Shown here: in pieces, positions 28,901-43,900 of the stretch
Layout of the letters: each line of letters starts with the position of its first letter
How positions within the stretch are numbered: position 1 is the stretch's first letter
NCBI GenBank assembly: GCA_032622095.1
Contig: CP136069.1
Span: 3,189,566 to 3,253,565 of the forward strand
Source of the DNA: Siphonodentalium dalli
Lineage: Eukaryota; Mollusca; Scaphopoda; Gadilida; Siphonodentaliidae
DNA: 64,000 nucleotides
Direction of reading: 5' to 3'
Notes under the pieces: generated by a model
Seen by the model: the letters and a program-made list of their open reading frames with translations, nothing else
Databases searched by the model: none
Told to the model about the DNA's origin: nothing
Position numbers and translations under genes: made by a program

Positions 28901-31900
28901 GGCCAATGCATTCTTTTATATATGCGAGGCGACCTATGCAATGTGTCATCTGCCAATTTGGGGATATAGAGAAACTAAACTAAAAAAGAAATAGAATCTA
29001 TGTGAAGAAGTTTCTATAGAAATGTGATAAGAAGCTTTCCAGAGATGAGTACTAAACAGAATGAGGTCCCCAGAGGGCGAATTTAATAGCGTCACTAAGA
29101 AAGACATTACAACTGTCATGCACTGAAAGGGGCCTACCACAACCCCTCTCCTTTATAAATCAAATTTGAGCTGAATGAAGTGAACAGAAAGGCAAGCCTT
29201 CTTGAAATAGTGTGTCTGTCATTTGCAGAATGAGGTCCACAGAGGGTGAATTTAGTGACGATATCCCCACGGCCGGCTAGTGTCACCAAATTCACTCTCT
29301 GGGGGAACTCATTCTGCTAAGGCCTCATCTTCTGAGAGGTATCTCCAGTCTCAAATTGCCATTGTTTTCAGTTACTTTTCCCTTCGGTTCAGTTTCTATA
29401 TCCCCTAATTTGCAGAAGATAAAATGTAAAATCGAGGTGACTAATGGATGAACATCACCAACTTCAACTGGAGAACTTCAATCTGATCCTCGGTCTCCCG
29501 TAGAAGCAGAATGAGGTTTCTAGAGGGTGAATTTGGTGGACGCTAGTCCACCGAGCAAGATAGTGTTACTAAATTCACCCTCTGGGGACCTCATTCTGCA
29601 AATGACAAGACACTATTTTGAGGCTTCACCAGGAGAAGAGGGAAAGGGGTGGAGAAGGGTGGTGGGTAGTTTTGGGTAACCAAGTTCTCACAATCATTTG
29701 ATTAACCCTTTACCCAAAAGAACGGCCCTGTGCCAATGCATCCTCTTATATATGCGAGTCGACCATAGGTCGCCTCGCATATATAAGAGAATGCATTGGC
29801 TTAACACATTAAAAATTATAAAATTGTTAAAGAATGTAAGAAGAAATGGTAAAAAGTGTTAAAAAAGATTTGTTTTAGGCCAATGCATTCTCTTATATAT
29901 GCGATGCGACCTATGGTCGACTCGCATATATAAGAGAATGCATTGGCACAGGGCATAACTGTAACTATCACAATGTGGTCAAGGAGCCGGTTCCAATGAT
30001 ATCCATATTTGTATGGTTCTATTGAGACAGACCGAAGATATTTTAGGCTGTTGAAGCTTTATTTGGCCCATTTTGTTGGGTAAAGGGTTAAAGTGATGTG
30101 AAACACTTCAGTAGGGCGGTCAGATAGAAATGGAGAATAAACTTGCTCAAAGTAGTAATTTTTACAAATATTATATCCAAATTGACAACAAATACCGTCA
30201 TTCTTATATGTTAATTAAATACAGTGACTATCGATGGCGAAATTGTTTTCGTTATCTTATCGCAGATAGTATCATAGTAGCATCCCGAATCGAGAAGTAA
30301 ATATTTACAATTGTGCGTAGTTCAGACGATGATTCCTGTGGAGTGGTAATGTCGATTTGTTTGACATTTTCGGCGACGCTACTAGAATGCTATATTCCAC
30401 AAGTTGGCATAGCGCCTGAATACTAACTTATTAGTTTCACGCACCGGAATAAGTCCTTAATATGTCTTTAACCTATTTAAAACAAAACTGGACATAATGA
30501 CTGGCACACATTACTGTTAGTAAAATAAAATGATCACCTTAAAATTGTCGCAGCACTTTTGGGCCCGCTTTTTCCGCCATGCGTTCTGGATAACTCTCGC
30601 TGCGCGAGATTCTTGGCTGATATCAAGCAGCCGTGCACATAAATACATGAGGTATGTTGTAACGACCTTCTCATCTGGTATCGTGTTACACATGTCGGCA
30701 GACTTCATCATCAGTGGAATTCCACCAATCGCTGACACCTATAACAAGTACAATCTAACTGTTTAGAATGCACCGAGATATAATATCAAGCATCCATGTA
30801 GAGATATATCGCATGCAATAATATGAACAATCTCTAGTCACATTTTGCCTGGAATTTGAAGATTTTAATGAATTTCATAGTTTTTTTTAATGCTGACCAA
30901 TATTAGTCAAGATCTAATACATGAGGGATATATAATATTAAGCATCCATGTAGAGATATACCGCATGCAATAATATAAACAATTTCTAGTCACATTTTGC
31001 CCGAAATTCAATGCTGTTAATGGATTATATCTAGTGTTTTTTTTTTTTTTCGCTGACCAATATTGGTCAAGATTAAAGAGTACATTTTTATATAAATACA
31101 AATATTAGACATTCAGCTGATTTTATTTAATATTTTACTCCGAGGGTTCGATAGTCTGAAGGTTTGATAGTCCCGAGGGTTTGATAGTCTGAGGGTTCGA
31201 TAGTCTGAGGGTTTGATAGAAGGGGCACAATCCCAACTTTGGTCAAAATTTTCAACAGCTAGAAGGCAACAACATACAGTAATGTCCAAAGTAATTGACC
31301 ACTTAACCACAGCAGAATTATGGGTAATTTTTCAGGATTTAGTCGGAAATACAGTCCTTTTAATTAGGAAAAATACCCCTAGGCAAAATTTTCGTCCTAG
31401 GCAAATTGCCTAGGAAGTTTTGAAAATGCTTTAAAATCATGTTAGTTACATCGTGAGCAGGCGAATATCTTGAGGACACAGTCCACTACACACAGTACAC
31501 AGCAAACTGCATACATTTATGATAATTGAATGAATAACTTGTCAATTTGTCTAACATATGATACTATGTTTGATTATTACATGCATTTTAAAATTTTATA
31601 TACTTGAGTTGACTTGTATCATGATTCACCACACCCACATGATCCCACATGTACATAATCCCATTTAATGCTTTCAGTGTTTTTATTTCTTGTAAATTAT
31701 GTTCACATTTCTTTAATCTTTAATATTAAGGACAAAACTGATGCCATTGTGAAAACATCCTGATGATATCGCGAATTGAGATCGTTAAATTCAGCGCCCA
31801 AAGAAACGTACATACATGTACTACTAAAAGCATGTACCGCCAAACATTCGGTCATTAGAAACGTACTATTTAAACTCGTACCGTTTTCGCCGATTCGTGG

Positions 31901-34900
31901 TATTGACGATAGGTGATTTTTTCTATTTTTGCCGGCGGGTCAATAAAATGTTTAGGGTTGCATGCAAAAAATAGGGTCGGTCGGGAAACCCAAACCAAAA
32001 GACTTTTTTTCTTTGGCCTGATAAGAAATGTCACTTACAGAACCTAGAAAGTTGGAAACTTCTCCCTCGGCAAAAAAAATGCCGACGCAAAATCGTAATC
32101 TCCTCGGCTCGTCCTCGGCAGTGCCGAATGCCGAGGGCTAATTAAAAGGACTGGAAATATGGCTTGTTGCCATATTTCCGACTAAATCCTGAAAAATTAC
32201 CCATAATTCTGCTGTGGTTAAGTGGTCAATTACTTTGGACATTACTGTATCATGGTTGTAGAATCACAAAACTCAAATACAGATTGCACTTATTCACATC
32301 TCACAGATTACTATAGTCAACTCCAGGGAAAAAAGCATCCACAAAAAAAAAAATCCAAAATTTTCTAAGTCAAAATAAGTTGAAAATGAAGTGTAATGTT
32401 AGGAAAAACAGTCCGAGCCAACCCTGAGCCGCAAAACAATATTTCAATTAATAAATTTTTTACGGTTTAATCAACATTCAAAGTTGGTCATTGACCGACA
32501 TTCACAATTGCATCACCAATGCAGCGTCATGCCATGCCAGAAATACACACTCTCTGTGGTGGTGATAATGCTGATTGCATAAACGTGGTCGAGTAACGCA
32601 GTAATATCAGTGGTCAACATCATTAAGGAGGGTCGATTAATTAGAGCATAGCTGTACATGCGATACCATAATTTCCTGGTAGCTAGTGCTGAAAGTGTGT
32701 GGACTTACAGCAACGACAAAAAAGTGCACATTGAGGCCTATATATAGGTGTATGGCCGACTATCGACCCCTCTGATTATCAATCCCTTATGCTATCGACC
32801 CCTCAGACTATCAAACCCTCGTACCTAGTCCCCTCGGACTAACATACAGTACCACATGGAAATATTCCCATATTGAAGATTGGTATCCCCACAATTAAAT
32901 GCTGTCATCTTTTGCAAAATACGCAATGGGTAATACAGTTAAACGGAGATAACAACAGCTTGAGATATCGGTTGGGTTGATGCTGTTTTGGACCGAGTCC
33001 CATCCTGTAACAGACTTTCATTGAAAATAAATACTACATTTACATGTGGAGACCGGGCATTCGCATGAACCCCTCAATGTGACTAATCATCTCACATGTC
33101 TGTGATTCAAAATGATATATATATCATTTACAGTGATCGACAGGGTTCGCGCTGGACCTAAATTTACATTTGCCAAATGAAAATATTTTTTGCCAAATTA
33201 TTTTAGCAATTGCCAAATGCTATCCCTGATAGTATCATTTTCTGCAACATTAAGTCTTATGTTTCGACACTCGCGGTTTGAACGACTTTTGATATCGATA
33301 GAAAAGTTAATATATAATTAAACTTGCATCTATTGTGATTTATCATACAACAATAAGCCAATCTCCTAACAATACAATGGTAGAAGGGTTTCTCCATCAG
33401 AAGGGCACACCACAGGAGGATTAGTAATCACTACAACATTCAGTACTAATGTTATGGGATTAACTGCATCTTAATAGGTGTTAACTTTCCCTAAACCTTA
33501 TATACCACCACTAATACAATTATGCTGTAAGAGTTTCCTGAAATTTACGGTATTGATTGACCAATATTTGTTAAATTGCTTGAGGAACTAATACGTGACT
33601 TGCCAAAACTTTTGCCAAATGAAATTATTTTTTGCCAAATGTGAATTATTTTTGCCATTGGCAAATTTGGCAAGTGGCAGCGCGAACCCTGGTGATCGAA
33701 AAAGGTAAAGTGACGATACGATCATTTAATATATTGTTTACATATATTTTATAAAAGTGCGACAAATCGAAATTAACTGGAAAACGAGGCTTTGTTTAGT
33801 TAGAAATCTTGTAAGTTTGACATTCAACGGACATCTGATATGTTTGATAACATCATGCTTGGGAAAGGCTACCCTCTTCGTTCATATACGCATATATGAC
33901 CTAATCATACAAACAAGATAACTCCCACTCACAACTCTGGGCATAACATCTATTATAGAAAATTAACGAGACGGGACTCGGTCCAAAACAGCATCAACCC
34001 AACCGATATCCCAAGCTGCTGTGGACCGAGAAAACTTGGTCTGTAGCTCTGCTTTTTTGTTTTCGACGAACGGCTGGCATTGGTATTCAGGTCGGCAACA
34101 TTTTTCCATGATTTCTGAGGATTTTTATGTAAGTTGGAAGAGTAGTAATACCCTGTGCCAATGCATTCTCTTATATATGCGAGTCGACCATAGGTCGCCT
34201 CGCATATATAAGAGAATGCATTGGCCTAACAATTTTTCATCATTTGTTATTATTTTTTACAATTTTAATAATTTTTTCTTATATTCTTTAACAATTTTAT
34301 AATTTCACCCATTCAGAGCCCCAGACAAACATGAGCAGACGACACTCTTCTATATGCTTCTATATATGTGTGGGGCTCCCTGCAGGGATTTTGATTTACC
34401 TTTTCATAAAGCAGCTTGAAGTTCTCTTTCTCGTTGAACATTAACTCCTCAAAGTCAGATGGGCTGTCTTTTTCTAGAAAAGAACAGAAGAGTTATTATG
34501 GGATGATTTTAGTGCCAATAGTCAGACTTTAAAGTGATGTGAAACACTCTGCTAGGGTGATCAAATAGAAATGGAGAATACATGTAATCTTGTTCAAAGT
34601 AGTTATTTTTACAAATATTATATCTAAATTGACAACACACACAGTAATTAAATGCAGTGACTGCCGATGGCGAAATCATTTTCGTTAGTTTATCGCCGAT
34701 AGAAAAGTTCTGATTCGAGTAGTAAATATTTACAATTTAGCGCAGTTCAGACAATGTTTTCTATGGAGTGGTACGGTCGATTTGCTTCAGATTTTCGGTG
34801 ATGTTAGTAGAATGCTACATTCCTCCAGTTGGCATAGTACCTGAATACTAACTTCTCAGTATCACACACCCAAACAAGTACATAATATGTCTTTAAATGC

Positions 34901-37900
34901 TCGTATGTCACTGTAGTTGGGTGACATGTAGATTCTAATGCTACCTGCCGACTATGACAAGTGAGTTTGATTCGATTCACTTAATCCTTCCATGACTGGA
35001 GCTTCCTGATTGTTTTTGCAAAAACCTGTGCCAATGCATTCTCTTCTACATGCGAGTCGACCATTGGTCGCCTCACATATAAAAGAGAATGCATTGGCCT
35101 ACATATTTTATATAATTTTTTTATAATTGTAAAAAAATGCAAGAAAAAATGAAAACATTGTTGAAGAATGTAAGAAATAATGATGAAATTGGTAAAAAAT
35201 GTAAAAAAAAATAAATATAAAATTGTTAAAGAATGTAAAAAAAAAAAAAAAATTAGAAAAATTGATAAAAAATTGTTAGGCCATTGCAGTCTCACAACAC
35301 GAGTTTATTATTTCTAGATCCCTAACATTTTATGAGATGGAATTGATCGTTTTGGAGGATAAACAGAAAATTAAAAACTTCCAATAGTGATGTTCCGATA
35401 ATGAAAAGTATCTCGGATGTCTCAAGATATAAGTAAAGTCTCATCCATAATGACCGACAGAAATCTAACATTTTCAGATAAACAAAGAAGGATAACTCTT
35501 GAATGGAACATGTGATCAACATCAACGAACTCTCTTTTGATAGCCCTCCTGATGCCGAACCTACATATCAAATTTCATTGAGATCCGATAACCCATGGTT
35601 GAGAAAAATGAGCAGATGGACAAAAATCCAACATTTTCAGATAAACAAAGAAGGATAACTCTTGAATGGAATATGTGATCAACATCAATGAACCCTCTTT
35701 TGAAAGCCCTCTTGATGCCGAACATACATATCAAATTTCATCAGAGATCCGATAACCCAGGGTTGAATTGACGAATCTCAAATTATTGACTGACAGCGGT
35801 AACTGACCAATCGCGTTACAGCGAACGAAGTTCAAGGGCGTTGCATTGCAAAACAAAAGAACCTCTCGACGACGCATTTATACTCCTTTTAAAACGGTGT
35901 TTAACACGATAATATAACTTCTTTCCGAGATTTTAAAGATGCCTACGTGTGCGTATTCATCTTGTAATAGTGACAGTCGTTATATAAAAACTTTGGAGCC
36001 AGATTCTAACGGTAAACCAATGGTGATATTTTGGGCATTTCCGAAGCCGAAAACTAACAAAGAACGATGTTTACGTTGGATCAGACTGTGCAACAGAAGT
36101 CACGAAAACTTCAATATCGACAGGATTACAAGGAATACATATGTTTGTTCAAAGGTAGGTTAATATAGTTAATATATATTTCGGATTTTTAACTGATATA
36201 TTTTGCTTACATGACTTCAGAATAGCGACATCAACGACATAAATTTCAAGTCACCTAACTTCAATACAGTCACTTTCCCAGTTCGGGATAACTGATCGCA
36301 TTCTCGCTGCACAAAAAATTCTCGGTTGATTTGCATGGTCATACGTTGTTCCAAGACATAAGGAAACATATACTCTGCAGTATTTAATATGATTTTCAGA
36401 TCTAGCTTCGGCAAAAAAAATGTATTTGGTTCTGAAATGACCCTACCCATTTTTCCCAGTTCGGGATTTGTTTTGCCGGTTCGGGATAACTGAATTTTGA
36501 CATTGCTGTTAACTTATCTCTTATTTTGTGTGTATTAAAGTTTTATTTTATGTGATTTTATGCTAATCCCTTTCAACAGAATGCATATTTGAGCTAATAA
36601 AATTGTTTAATGAGAGCGTGATAGCCTTTTGAAAATGACTGTTGAACTGTTGATATCATGTTTTATTCAGTTCAGGAATTATTTTTATTTTTTGTTGAAA
36701 CCTGCAGTATTTGCTTGATTCCAAATGGTTATCTCATGTTTCTTGATGTGATTCTAAAACATTTACTCACCATCATTAATAAAGTTACACAAATAAGGGC
36801 AAACATATTGTTACTATTCAATGCATGGATGGATGTAGTTGGTTAGAAGTACTAATAGTTTAAACAATATGTATTTGTTCCCACGTGTAATAAGTTTATC
36901 ACTTCCGTGTTATTAAAACTCATTTTGTTCTGTTATGCAACAACTAAAATCTATTTATTTCTCTAGTGTCGATTATCTATGCCTTCGCGGATCAAACGTG
37001 TGAAAATCAAATGAAATGCAACCCCGTTTCCTGTGTGTTAATCCGACACACCCAAAATCACACCCAAAATAGGTTGTGACACCCCTTATTTTACAACTTC
37101 ATATCATGGATTGAATAACATGGGTGCTTTGTCCTGGCGATTTTAAATGACATTCGGCTTACTATTACACTCAAAACCAAACGCGATATACTTAAAGAAC
37201 AGTTTGTTTTGGTTTCCTTTGTGTGGCGTCACACCCGGTACATCAAAGATAAAAGCCGACGCATTACTCAGATGATTGGTTGTCAAATTGTTGCACTGAT
37301 TTCTGAGAGAATCTGACGCCATTCGTGTTATTATTGCTTTTAAGAAACTGACATGTCTGGCTGGGTAGGGCCTGTTACTTGCTAAATATATACCGTGTGA
37401 ATTTCACTCACACCCAATAAAAAGAAATCACTTAGGACGAAATAATTTCGCATAAATTTTGTCTGGCACATTATTAATTATTATTGTGTGCAGACATGTC
37501 CTGACACATGAATTTAGTCAGTCTTAAATCATATCAAAACATTATATTGTTTCCCTCCTTTATATATCGTTTTTTATTTTATGCCCAAACAATTCTGGCA
37601 ATTAGCACCATGCACTCGCTGTAGCTCACAGCCTCATAAATCGCACAGCCGCCAGCGCTTGCAAGAGTTAGCGACAGTATCTAGGAAGTAATTACGGAGG
37701 CGTGGTTAAATCGTAAACGAGGTTCCCCAATTATATAAGCAGATGGACAGAAATCCAACATTTTCAGATTAACAAAGAGGGATAACTCTTAAACGGCAAA
37801 TGTGAACATTAATTTGATAGCCCTCCTGATGACAAACATGCATATCAATTATCCTCGAGATCCGATAACCCGTGGTTGAGATATATGAGCGGAGGGACGG

Positions 37901-40900
37901 ACGCATGTAATCCAGTATACCCCATATCATTTGGATCGGGGTATAACTAAACTATTGGTTGAGGCTGCGAATGCCAAATATACTCTGATGACGTTTTGCG
38001 GAGATGGGAAATCCGGATTGTTATTTATAATAACCGATATGAACAATAATAATATTGACTGAACGACATCGTGGCTTTGAGATTACCCATAATTGGTAAT
38101 AAATTGATCAATGCGACTGCATGCGAACCATTCTGTGCGGAATTTAAGAATTTTCAAGGATAGTTGTTGTTTGAACTACTTTTAAAGGAAGAAATCTATT
38201 TATTGTAATATGTAATGTTACCCCACAAGAATAAAAATAGAACTGTAATTCGGGATTTTTTTTACCCTGTGCCAATGCATTCTCTTATATATGCATTGGC
38301 CTAACAATTTTTTACAATTTTAATAATTTTTTCTTGTATTCTTTAACAATTTTATAATTTCACCCATACAGAGCCCCAGACAAATATGAGCAGACGACAC
38401 TCTTCTATATGCTTCTATATATGTGTGGTGCTCCCTGCAGGGTAATGGATGTTTTTTATTTTATGTCCTAAAAATTGTAAGAAAAATTGATAAAAAAAAA
38501 TGATAAAAAATTGTTAGGCCAATGCATTCTCTTATATATGCGAGGCGACCTATGGTCGACTCACATATATATGAGAATGCATTGGCACAGGGTAAAATAT
38601 CGGACTGAACCCACTCTCCAGGGTATAACAATGGTATATTTGTGGGAAATACAGAAAATTTCAAAACGTTCAATAAACAATTCTTGAACAATACAAACCG
38701 ATTTCGTCAACGTCTCGGGCGACGTCAACAGACAATTTCTTCACTAAATTATTAGGTATAGTCTACACTAAGCACACGTTTGTTCAATTAAATAAACCAT
38801 ATAGACCTAAATTTTAGCATAGTACAAGCTACAATCTTCAGAATATGCAATAAACATAGAACAACACAGTTTTGTTAACATATTAACGTTATTGCACTCG
38901 TTTGTCATGTTGCCGCGAGGTAAAACTCGAACCTCTGGTTCTCATTTTACCATCGCGTCACAAGAAACTCGTGCAATAACGTTATCATGTTCACAGACTT
39001 GTGTCGTTCAGTTCTATCTATTTACACACTTTAAAAGGAGTGGGTTGAAATTTAAGCACTTTTCATTTTGAGTTAGAATTACACACGGCGTAATTTAAAA
39101 TGCGAACGACTGGCAGGTTGTTGAAAACAGTGATAAGGCCACACAAAATCAATGGTTTGTTTCTCAGGCGCGCGCGCATGCCCCCAAAACACCGCGCATT
39201 TAACATTTTATCGCGTTTGCAAAAAATGGAAAAAAAAATTTGGTACGAAATTTCTATGGTACGTTTCTCTTTCTCCGTATATTGCTCGATCTCGCGCGGA
39301 ACGGCAATCGAGTGTACCCGAATTTCCTGTGCTTCCGGTGCGTTTGTATTATTTTTTCGACTTTGAACAATTTCATGCCACTTCTAAGCATACATATCAA
39401 GCATTTGACGGCTATTTTGCTAGATTGGACGGTCATATCTGATTATAATGAAGCTGGCACACTAATTGAGCTATTACGGGACCAGATAACAAAACTTAAA
39501 GTCGTCATCGATGTGAAAAATGTAGAGCTGGACGATCTCGAAATCGAATGTTTTGTGGGCACGAACAGAACTGATGACCGTGAATTCCAGCGGGTAGCGC
39601 ATTCTGTGGCGCTGTCTGTTGCTGTTAAAGACCTTGTTGAGGAATTTGGGAAATATTTCAAGTTCAAACTATCTGAATCATCTGACAAGAAAAATGACAA
39701 TAAAAACCGAACTGAAGATGCCTTCAAAATGCTCATGGACAAGTCTAAACATAGACAAGATACAGTTTTTCTCCCCGAGAAGGTGGATGGAGGAAATTCT
39801 AAATGCCGACTCTTCAATGACATCATTGACATGCTCGAAAAAAACAATGTCGGTTGGACGGCTGACGCTGTCAACACAATTGGCAAATATTTTGAATAAA
39901 TAAAAAACATCAAATTCACAATATGCTTCATTTAATATTAAAATAGCTACACAAACAAGACTGGGAAAGTATCGGATATGGGCTTATCAAATAATTTACA
40001 GATGGTGTGAGATATGTGTACAAACAGACAGAACATGTGTCTGAATTTTAATATTAAAACAGTTGAATTAAATGAAAGTACAAATATTGAGGCATATACC
40101 TAGCATGCATATATAGCTCTACTAAAAGTGACTTTAGAACAGATGAACACACTTTGTACCTGTTTATTAAACAGTGATGTTGTATGGTATACACATATGC
40201 CATATTTTATTAAATGTTTTAATACTATAAATATTAAAATGCAAAACATTTCAAATATAATTCTATGATTGGCTGTATTCATATATCAAAAGGGTCATAT
40301 CTGACATATAAAATAAATCTTCCTTAATAATTGCCACTGTTGAATGTCAATTGATATCGAGACCTGCCAAGCAGTGATGATGTGGTATCTTTGCTAGAGT
40401 GACATTCAATCAATCAATCATATGAACCAGTACTTGTAAGTGAATACTCCTGTTTCTGTAAGAGGCCCCCACCCCCTTTCCGTACGCCGTATTCCATGCC
40501 CTGTTATGAGGTACCGTACGTGTATTCCGGCCCCTCTGTTAGGAGGTATTCGGTATTCCAAAAATACCGGTATTCGTACGCCGAACTTCCAAAAAATGAA
40601 GTTTTCATATATTTTTATGTATTCCATATGGCTGTCAACTGGTATTCCGTATTCCACCCTCTGTGTTAAGTGGTATTCCGTATTCCATGGGGGGTGGGGG
40701 TGGGGGCCTCCTGTAATAAGTGGGATGAGACACCTGAAAGAGAGACTAGTTAAAATAATATGACAGATTGTACCCCTGGGCTGGTATTCAGGTTATCAAT
40801 AACAGGATAGAGTGTTCAATTCAAGCAGTCAAATTTAGGGGAAAATACCATTTAATATAATAAAGATGAACAGTGTTCATCCTTGATGAACAGTGTTCAT

Positions 40901-43900
40901 CCTTATTATATTAAATGGTATGTTTCTCTAAAATTGACTGCTTGCTGCAGTGTTAGTAGCCCATGATAAAAAAATAAAATAAAAAATAAAAAATCGCCCT
41001 CCCTCATGCATTTAAAAAAAAAATGCCTGAGAAACAAAACATTGAGTTTGTGTAACCTAAAGCTTTTGATTGACAAGGTATTGAATACCTAGAATCACGG
41101 TAGAACTAACAAGAGGTTGCACTATGGGTGCTGAAATACCCCCATGGTGACAATCGAGATATGGACTGGTCGGAATCCAAATTGTGTAAAAACAAAATTC
41201 AAAACAAATTACTGGACAAACGAACGACGAACGGAAATCCAACATTTTCATATAAACAAAAAGGGATAACTTTTGAATGGAAAATGTGAAACATGTCGAT
41301 GAACCCTCTTTTGAAAGCACCCATGATGCCAAACCTACGTACCAAATTTAATTGAGATCCGATAACCAATGGTTGAGATATATGAATGGATGAACATAAA
41401 TCTAATATTTTCAGATCACCAAAGAGGGATAACTCTTGAATCGAAAGCACTCCTTGAGCCAAATCGGCATACAAAATTCTAACGATATCCGATAACCCAT
41501 GGTTGAGATATATGGACAGACGAACGAACACATGTAATCCATTATACCCCTCCCCATATCTTTTTGGGATGGGGGTATAATCATTTTTGTTTCTACAAGC
41601 ATGGTAAATATTGGTAAATCATGGTAAATATAAGTTGCTGACTGTAGTAATTAAATTTCTTACTTCCAAATATGGCTGGACTTGAGTCGAGAAAGCTGTC
41701 ATTGCCTGTGTTATTAAGATCTGCGATCTTCTCCTGGTGCGTCTGAGTTGTCTTATTGTTTATTAGATTCTTCGGCAGAAGTACTGGATGGTAGTGATGC
41801 ACGAGATAACACAATGCTCTCCCATCGGAGAAAGATACCGTGAAGTTCTCGATCTGTAAAAATACAAGAGATGGTAGTGGTGTCTGATGTATCACAGTTA
41901 TCTCACATCAGAGAAAGATACCGTGAAGTTCTCAATCTGTAAAAATACAAGAGATGGTAGTGGTGTCTGATGTATCACAATGTTCTCACATCAGTAAAGT
42001 TTTCAATCTAAAAGATGGACAAGCAAGATTAACCCCATTGAGAGCCTCACATAAACTGCAGCAGACGACACTCTGTAGTGCATGCTTCCATCTGTGTGAG
42101 GCTCCCTGTGAGTTAAACATTAAACCCTATATATCGCCTCGGTTATTAACCCTTTAGAGAGCCCCACATAAACTGCAGCAGACGACACTCTGTAGTGCAT
42201 GCTTCCATCTGTGTGAGGCTCCCTGTGAGTTAAACATTAAACCCTATATATCGCCTCGGTTATTAACCCTTTAGAGAGCCCCACATAAACTGCAGCAGAC
42301 GACACTCTGTAGTGCATGCTTCCATCTGTGTGAGGCTCCCTGTGAGTTAAACATTAAACCCTATATATCACCTCGGTTATTAACCCTTTAGAGAGCCCCA
42401 CATAAACTGCAGCAGACGACACTCTGTAGTGCATGCTTCCATCTGTGTGAGGCTCCCTGTGAGTTAAACATTAAACCCTATATATCGCCTCGGTTATTAA
42501 CCCTTTAGAGAGCCCCACATAAACTGCAGCAGACGACACTCTGTAGTGCATGCTTCCATCTGTGTGAGGCTCCCTGTGGGTTAAACATTAAACTTTAAAT
42601 ATTGCCTCGTTTATTAACCATTTCACTACGGGAGCTGTGCTGGTGCAGCATTAAAGATACGAATGGCCTTCGCGGCAGGTATTTGCTGACAAAATAGTAA
42701 CATCCGTTAAAACCGCCATAAACAGAAAGAATATTATAATATCGACAGATTTTGTTCTTATATCATTTCATAAATATTGTGTAAATAGTATGTTATTGTC
42801 AAGTTTGTATGCTTTGTTTGTAAACAAAAGCCAAATAATGTTACAGAATCTGTGTAGTTTGTAGCTTGCCAAAGTCCGATGAAGATTTACCGTTGTTTAT
42901 TGAGGGCGCTGTGGAAGACAGAGATAACATTAATTATTGTCGGCAAGCACAGCAAACTCATTCAAATCAAGCCTGCAAATAGCGTGTCTGTCATTTGCAG
43001 AATGAGGTCCCCAAAGGGTGAATTTAGTGACGCTAGCCCGCATAGTGCAGGATAGCATAACTAAATCACCCACTGGGGACCTCATTCTGCAAATGACAGA
43101 CTATTTGCAGACTTGATTCAATTCACATTAAGTCTCAATTTACAACAACGCATACTACCCATTGGCAGTTCAAAATCCAGCTATTAAATGTACATTAACT
43201 ACTTCATGATTGGGAAATGATCGGACAGAAAAAATGTACTACATGTAATCAGTATTGTCTTTGCAAAGATATTAAATTTTACTAATCCAGTTCGTATTTA
43301 CGTCACACACCAAATAAGGAATTTACGCTCTGTTTTACGATAATATTATTGTCACTTCTAAATTGTAGGTGCGCGCATGTTGTAAATACCTTATAAATTA
43401 CATCGAAATAAGGAATATTTACAAACATCGTAAAACACACGCACATCTAAATAAGGAGTTTACGCAATAGCAAGTCACATCAATAGCACAGAGAGTATGT
43501 TCATTGTAGCACAGAGAGTATGTTCATTGTAGCACAGAGAGTATGTTCATTGTAGCATGTCACATTAATAGCACAGAGAGTATGTTCATTGTAGCATGTC
43601 ACATTAATAGCACAGAGAGTATGTTCATTGTAGCACAGAGAGTATGTTCATTGTAGCATGTCACATTAATAGCACAGAGAGTATGTTCATTGTAGCATGT
43701 CACATTAATAGCACAGAGAGTATGTTCATTGTAGCACAGAGAGTATGTTCATTGTAGCATGTCACATTAATAGCACAGAGAGTATGTTCATTGTAGCACA
43801 GAGAGTATGTTCATTGTAGCATTAATTTCTTGTTCCTTTATGTTTATAATACAATTTTGTCGCAGCACGCTACATGGCGATTGCCTTTAGTTTATGACAA

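Noticed and set aside
36217..36450. 77-residue minus-strand frame near the THAP exon
   Set aside because: No family resemblance and no splice or repeat context supports it.
39443..39931. 162-residue minus-strand frame opposite the K1 ORF
   Set aside because: Shadow of the plus-strand ORF; only the plus frame is similar to the second element.
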